Shown: positions 14,622-18,175 of the stretch, in pieces
How positions within the stretch are numbered: the stretch's first letter is position 1
Layout: each line of letters opens with the position of its first letter
Assembly (NCBI GenBank): GCA_041576975.1
Contig: JBFGJY010000050.1
Coordinates: forward strand, 1-18,175
Length of the DNA stretch: 18,175 nt
From: JBFGJY01 sp041576975
GTDB taxonomy: Bacteria; Pseudomonadota; Gammaproteobacteria; UBA4575
Reading direction: 5' to 3'
The notes under the pieces: model-generated
What the model saw: only the letters and a program-made list of their open reading frames with translations
What the model was told of the DNA's origin: nothing
The model's database searches: none
Translations under genes and position numbers: made by a program

Positions 14622-15242
14622 TCACGGTTCAATTGTATTAAGTGCCCAATAATCGATAACAATTTTTGCATTAAGAGTATTGTTTGAAATTTTGATATAC
14701 GCTGGCATAGAAGGTTTGCCATTATGATAACGATTGTAATTAATTAACCATCCCGCCTGATTAAGTTGTTTTAAGCGACCTTTATCATCCAACACTAAGG
14801 ACGCATATACTTGTTCAGGATCGGGTATACCTCGCATCCAAAAGCGTAAGCCATTTACAGGCAAAGAATAACCAAATAGATTCTGCATCAAAGTCTCTGG
14901 ATCAGCAGCCGAGTAGCTTTTCCCTTTAGACGTATTTAATTGCACATCACCTTCTGTACCATTTATAACAGCAACTTTTCTACCCAATGGTCCATGCAAA
15001 TCAATATTATATTTTTGTTGCTGCTGGCGCCAATGCACTCCAGTACGAAAACCTTCATTATTGGATTTACCCGCTACACGACCTTTTAAACTCCATGTTT
15101 GTAATGTCTCAAGATTTACTCGATGCAATTCCCAAGCAGCTTGTTTCCCAATTTCCGAATCAGGTGGAAGTTGATGCTTATTAACAGTGGCGCATGCTGA
15201 TAACCAAAAGAGGGATAGAAAAAAAATACCTAACTGCCGCAT
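14622..15242 (-). CDS. lolB: outer-membrane lipoprotein LolB
   Basis: Outer-membrane lipoprotein that takes lipoproteins from the periplasmic carrier LolA and inserts them into the outer membrane. The signal peptide ends in a perfect lipobox, LSAC, with lipidated Cys17. The mature part has the family's landmarks: WSLKGRVAGKSNNEGF, VHWRQQQQKYNIDLHGPLG and LNGRL-like positions leading to NLFGYSLPVNGLRFWMRG, which carries the protruding-loop region. Length (206) matches E. coli LolB (207). The ATG has GAGGTG eight bases upstream. It lies 14 bases after the TPR gene and 19 before ispE, so the three form one operon. Confidence 0.94.
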   Translation of the reverse strand: MRQLGIFFLSLFWLSACATVNKHQLPPDSEIGKQAAWELHRVNLETLQTWSLKGRVAGKSNNEGFRTGVHWRQQQQKYNIDLHGPLGRKVAVINGTEGDVQLNTSKGKSYSAADPETLMQNLFGYSLPVNGLRFWMRGIPDPEQVYASLVLDDKGRLKQLNQAGWLINYNRYHNGKPSMPAYIKISNNTLNAKIVIDYWALNTIEP

Positions 15243-15256
15243 AGGCTGGCACCTCG

Positions 15257-17011
15257 CTACTGGAATTTTTGTTGTAGCTCTAATAGGTATTCATCATCTG
15301 GTTCGCGCTCGAGCACCTCATTGATTATTTTACGAGCTTCATCATAATTGCCTTGGAACCACAGCAGTTCTCCAAGGTGGCCTGCAATTTCTGCATCGTC
15401 TAGTAATCCATAGGCCTTGCGTAAGTAAGATTCCGCTTCAGTATAATTACCTAAGCGAAATTGCACCCAACCCATACTGTCTATTACTGCAGGATCATCT
15501 GGACGGATTTCTAATGCACGTTTTATATACCCAAGCGCCTCATCTATTCTAAAGTTATGATCGGCTAAGGTATAACCCAGAGCATTTAATGCTGAAGCAT
15601 TATCTGGGTCCTCTGAAAGGATAGCTTTAAGATCAGTTTCTAATATATCAATACGATCAATTTCTTCCGCCATTAAGGCACGCGCATATAACAAATCACT
15701 ATGACCTGGAAATTCTTGCAAGCCTTCACTGTAAAGATCCATTGCCGCTACATAAAGTTTCTCATCGTGCAATAATTGCCCCTCAATTAAATACACTTCA
15801 ATAATGTTTTCTGCAGCACTTAGATTACTACGGACCTCTTTTAAATATTTTTGTGCTTTTTCTATGCCATCCAGTTTGACATATATCGATCCAATACGCG
15901 CTTTAGCATCTAAATAGTATTGGCCTTGCTCTACTTTTTCGAATTCTGCAATAGCTTCTTGTAAAGCATTTTGTTCTTCTGCTACTCGACCCAAATAATA
16001 ATGACCTTCATCTTTACGTTGATCTCGTTCCACTAAACGTTTGAAATTTTCTTTGGCCGAATCATACTTTTCTTGCTGCAATCGCAGTAGACCAAGTGTA
16101 TAAATTAAATCTGCGTCGTTTGGATTTTCTGCAAGAAGAATGTCAAATTCTGTTGCTGCTTCATCGTATTTTTCTGCTGATAGCAACATGCGCGCATAGG
16201 CCATGCGCATTTCACGGTTACTTGGTGTTTCCTCAACTATGTACTTCATTTCTTGAAGTGCTTTATCTGTTTCTTCAAGATTCATTAAGGCTTGTGCACG
16301 CATCGCACGCGCTTCGACCAAATCCGGTTTAAAACCTAAAGCAAGCTCGCTTTCATCAATGGTGCGTTGGAAATCTTTAGCTTGAAAAGCAAGACTTGCC
16401 AATGTGAGATGACCATAGGGATTTTCAAAATGCTTATTTACTAATTTATCAAGCAGCTGAATTGATGCCTCAGAGTCAGGTTCTCGTACTAGTACTGCAC
16501 CGATAATACTAAAACCTTTAGCAGGAGAGTCTTGCGCTGCCAGCATAATTTTTTCAAAATGCGGTACCGCACCATCAATATTGCCACTGCGTAGCTCGAG
16601 AACTCCGAGAATTTGACTTAGTTCTAGATTTTCGCCTGCTAATTCAGACCAGCGGCTTGCTGCACGTAATCCAGCTGACCAATCTTTTGCAAACATAGCG
16701 ATACGTGTGGCACGTTCTGCAACTGAAGGATCATCGGTCAAATTGGCAGCATTAATATAATGCTCAAGGGCTTGATCAACATCCCCAAATTGGCCGGATA
16801 GCTCCCCGACCAAGACCTCATATATAAGGTCAGATTGGGCGCTATATTCAGACGCGGGTGTATTACGGATTTTTAATGATTTGTTAGGGTCTGTTAGCCC
16901 TTCATCATCTGTAGTAAGTAGACCGAGAGATGCACAGCTGAGCAGACCGGAAACAGCCGCTAGCATACAAATGTGGTAAAAAATCCGCAGAATTGTGGCG
17001 TTGATCTTCAA
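15257..17011 (-). CDS. TPR-repeat lipoprotein upstream of lolB
   Basis: Protein of 584 residues built almost entirely of tetratricopeptide repeats, a scaffold for protein contacts. The signal peptide ends LLSC, so Cys26 is probably lipidated and the protein sits in the envelope facing the periplasm. Repeats begin near residue 60 (DVDQALEHYINAANL) and run to the end; typical units are NPNDADLIYTLGLLRLQQEKYDSA and RPDDPAVIDSMGWVQFRLGNYTEAE. A TPR protein in this place before lolB is common in beta- and gammaproteobacteria, suggesting a role in outer-membrane assembly, but the exact job is not established. The start is TTG: the only later Met (16) would leave too short a signal sequence. It diverges from hemA. 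Confidence 0.9.
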   Translation of the reverse strand: MKINATILRIFYHICMLAAVSGLLSCASLGLLTTDDEGLTDPNKSLKIRNTPASEYSAQSDLIYEVLVGELSGQFGDVDQALEHYINAANLTDDPSVAERATRIAMFAKDWSAGLRAASRWSELAGENLELSQILGVLELRSGNIDGAVPHFEKIMLAAQDSPAKGFSIIGAVLVREPDSEASIQLLDKLVNKHFENPYGHLTLASLAFQAKDFQRTIDESELALGFKPDLVEARAMRAQALMNLEETDKALQEMKYIVEETPSNREMRMAYARMLLSAEKYDEAATEFDILLAENPNDADLIYTLGLLRLQQEKYDSAKENFKRLVERDQRKDEGHYYLGRVAEEQNALQEAIAEFEKVEQGQYYLDAKARIGSIYVKLDGIEKAQKYLKEVRSNLSAAENIIEVYLIEGQLLHDEKLYVAAMDLYSEGLQEFPGHSDLLYARALMAEEIDRIDILETDLKAILSEDPDNASALNALGYTLADHNFRIDEALGYIKRALEIRPDDPAVIDSMGWVQFRLGNYTEAESYLRKAYGLLDDAEIAGHLGELLWFQGNYDEARKIINEVLEREPDDEYLLELQQKFQ

Positions 17012-17177
17012 TTTACTGTGTTATGTTCGTAGCTCGATTAGACTATACCTAATAATACTTCAGTTATCTGAGCAATTCACATGCATTTTGGCAGAATTTA
17101 TGGGTAGTTAGACCAATCAAATCACACTTGAAGCCAATTCTATCTAGTTCATCTCGACCTATAAACCACATATTTTC

Positions 17178-18175
17178 ATGTCCTTACTTACCTTAGGCAT
17201 TAACCATACCACCGCACCAATCCAGGTACGGGAGCGGGTGGCAATTAACGAGCAAAATCTGAGACTTGCCCTGAAAAAGCTGATTACGGTTCCACAGGTG
17301 GATGAAGCCGCAATTATCTCTACATGTAACCGCACTGAATTATATTGCGAAGTCACCGAGATCATTGAGGGCAGAGACAGAATTCTTAGCTGGTTAAACA
17401 CGTTTCATAATTTGAGCTCAAGTGATACAGAGCCTTATTTATATGACCACCTGAATGAATCTGTAGTTCGACATATTTTTCGCGTTGCCTGCGGATTAGA
17501 TTCTATGGTGCTTGGAGAACCTCAAATCTTGGGACAACTAAAATCAGCTTATCAAGATGCAACACAAGCGGGTACCTTAGGTAGAAACCTCAATCAACTT
17601 TTTCAACGTGCATTTAGTGTTGCCAAAAAAGTCCGTACCAATACTGCAATTGGTGCAAATCCTGTGTCGGTTGCTGCAGCTGCAGTTTCTTTATCGAAGA
17701 AAATTTTTGGAGAACTACAAGATCATTCTGCCTTATTGATTGGCGCAGGTGAGACCATTGAACTAGCAGCCGAACATTTAAAGAGTTCAGGCATAGGAAA
17801 AATTACTGTAGCTAACCGTAGCATTGAACGTGCTCAGAGAATTGCAGATCGAGTTAGTGGGCAAGGAGTGAATTTAAGCTTTGTTAATGAGGTTTTACCA
17901 AAATCTGAAATTGTAATCACTGCAACAGCAAGCACCTTACCTATACTTGGCAAAGGTTTAGTGGAACGTGCATTGAAGCAACGCAAACATAAACCCATCT
18001 TTATGGTTGATCTTGCTGTACCTAGAGACATTGAACCTGAAGTCGCCAATCTCACTGATATCTATTTGTATACTGTCGATGACTTACATAACGTCATTGA
18101 GCTTAACTTGCAATCTCGCAAAGAAGCCGCTAGCCAAGCCGAAGAAATAATAGATCTCGAAGTGGGAGAATTCTC
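17178..18175 (+). CDS. hemA: glutamyl-tRNA reductase, 3' end beyond the window
   Basis: First enzyme of the C5 route to heme: reduces glutamyl-tRNA to glutamate 1-semialdehyde using NADPH. The start MSLLTLGINHTTAPIQVRER is the family N-terminus. Catalytic Cys50 lies in ISTCNRTELY; GLDSMVLGEPQILGQ binds substrate, and LLIGAGETIELAAEH starts the NADPH domain. PIFMVDLAVPRDIEP and YLYTVDDL follow. 332 codons are seen, out of about 420 in full members, so only the end of the dimerisation helices is missing. It is not in the supplied frame list because it runs off the edge. The ATG has no strong ribosome site. It is divergent from the TPR-lolB-ispE operon with 166 bases between. Confidence 0.97.
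   Translation, partial: MSLLTLGINHTTAPIQVRERVAINEQNLRLALKKLITVPQVDEAAIISTCNRTELYCEVTEIIEGRDRILSWLNTFHNLSSSDTEPYLYDHLNESVVRHIFRVACGLDSMVLGEPQILGQLKSAYQDATQAGTLGRNLNQLFQRAFSVAKKVRTNTAIGANPVSVAAAAVSLSKKIFGELQDHSALLIGAGETIELAAEHLKSSGIGKITVANRSIERAQRIADRVSGQGVNLSFVNEVLPKSEIVITATASTLPILGKGLVERALKQRKHKPIFMVDLAVPRDIEPEVANLTDIYLYTVDDLHNVIELNLQSRKEAASQAEEIIDLEVGEF

Overview
The window is AT-rich chromosomal DNA from a beta- or gammaproteobacterium. The evidence is the housekeeping cluster in its right half: hemA diverging from a TPR lipoprotein gene, then lolB, ispE and tRNA-Gln, followed by prs, rplY (long CTC-type L25), pth, ychF and tRNA-Met. LolB and the long L25 fit these two classes. I cannot place the organism more precisely from sequence alone.

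Left third (1-6240): a same-strand run of ion-homeostasis membrane genes encodes an MscS-type channel, a CPA1-type Na+/H+ antiporter with a C-terminal nucleotide-binding domain, and a MgtC/SapB protein. A small lipoprotein follows, then a short unlisted reading frame resembling only region 4 of an ECF sigma factor, which sits behind a perfect Shine-Dalgarno sequence. A membrane-anchored endonuclease/exonuclease/phosphatase-family protein lies on the minus strand, followed by a DUF2490-type outer-membrane protein.

Middle (6240-7760): an accessory pocket abuts the 3' end of tRNA-Met. It holds a TylF/MycF-like methyltransferase, an unrecognised 82-residue gene, and a decayed second copy of the last ~48 codons of the methyltransferase, so a paralogue or duplication once stood here. 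The methyltransferase reading frame opens only 13 bases after the tRNA CCA end.

Right half (7760-18175): the housekeeping genes form two minus-strand runs, TPR-lolB-ispE-tRNA-Gln and prs-rplY-pth-ychF-tRNA-Met. Between tRNA-Gln and prs lies about 2.4 kb of foreign-looking DNA. It is bracketed by a 13-base direct repeat that is the 3' end of tRNA-Gln at one side and a degenerate copy next to prs at the other. Inside are a decayed gene, probably a tyrosine integrase, and two intact co-directional genes for exported proteins, one of them a YSC84/SYLF protein. I read this as the remnant of an element that integrated into tRNA-Gln, lost its integrase and kept two envelope genes. I see no CRISPR array, intact transposase, rRNA or recognisable riboswitch.
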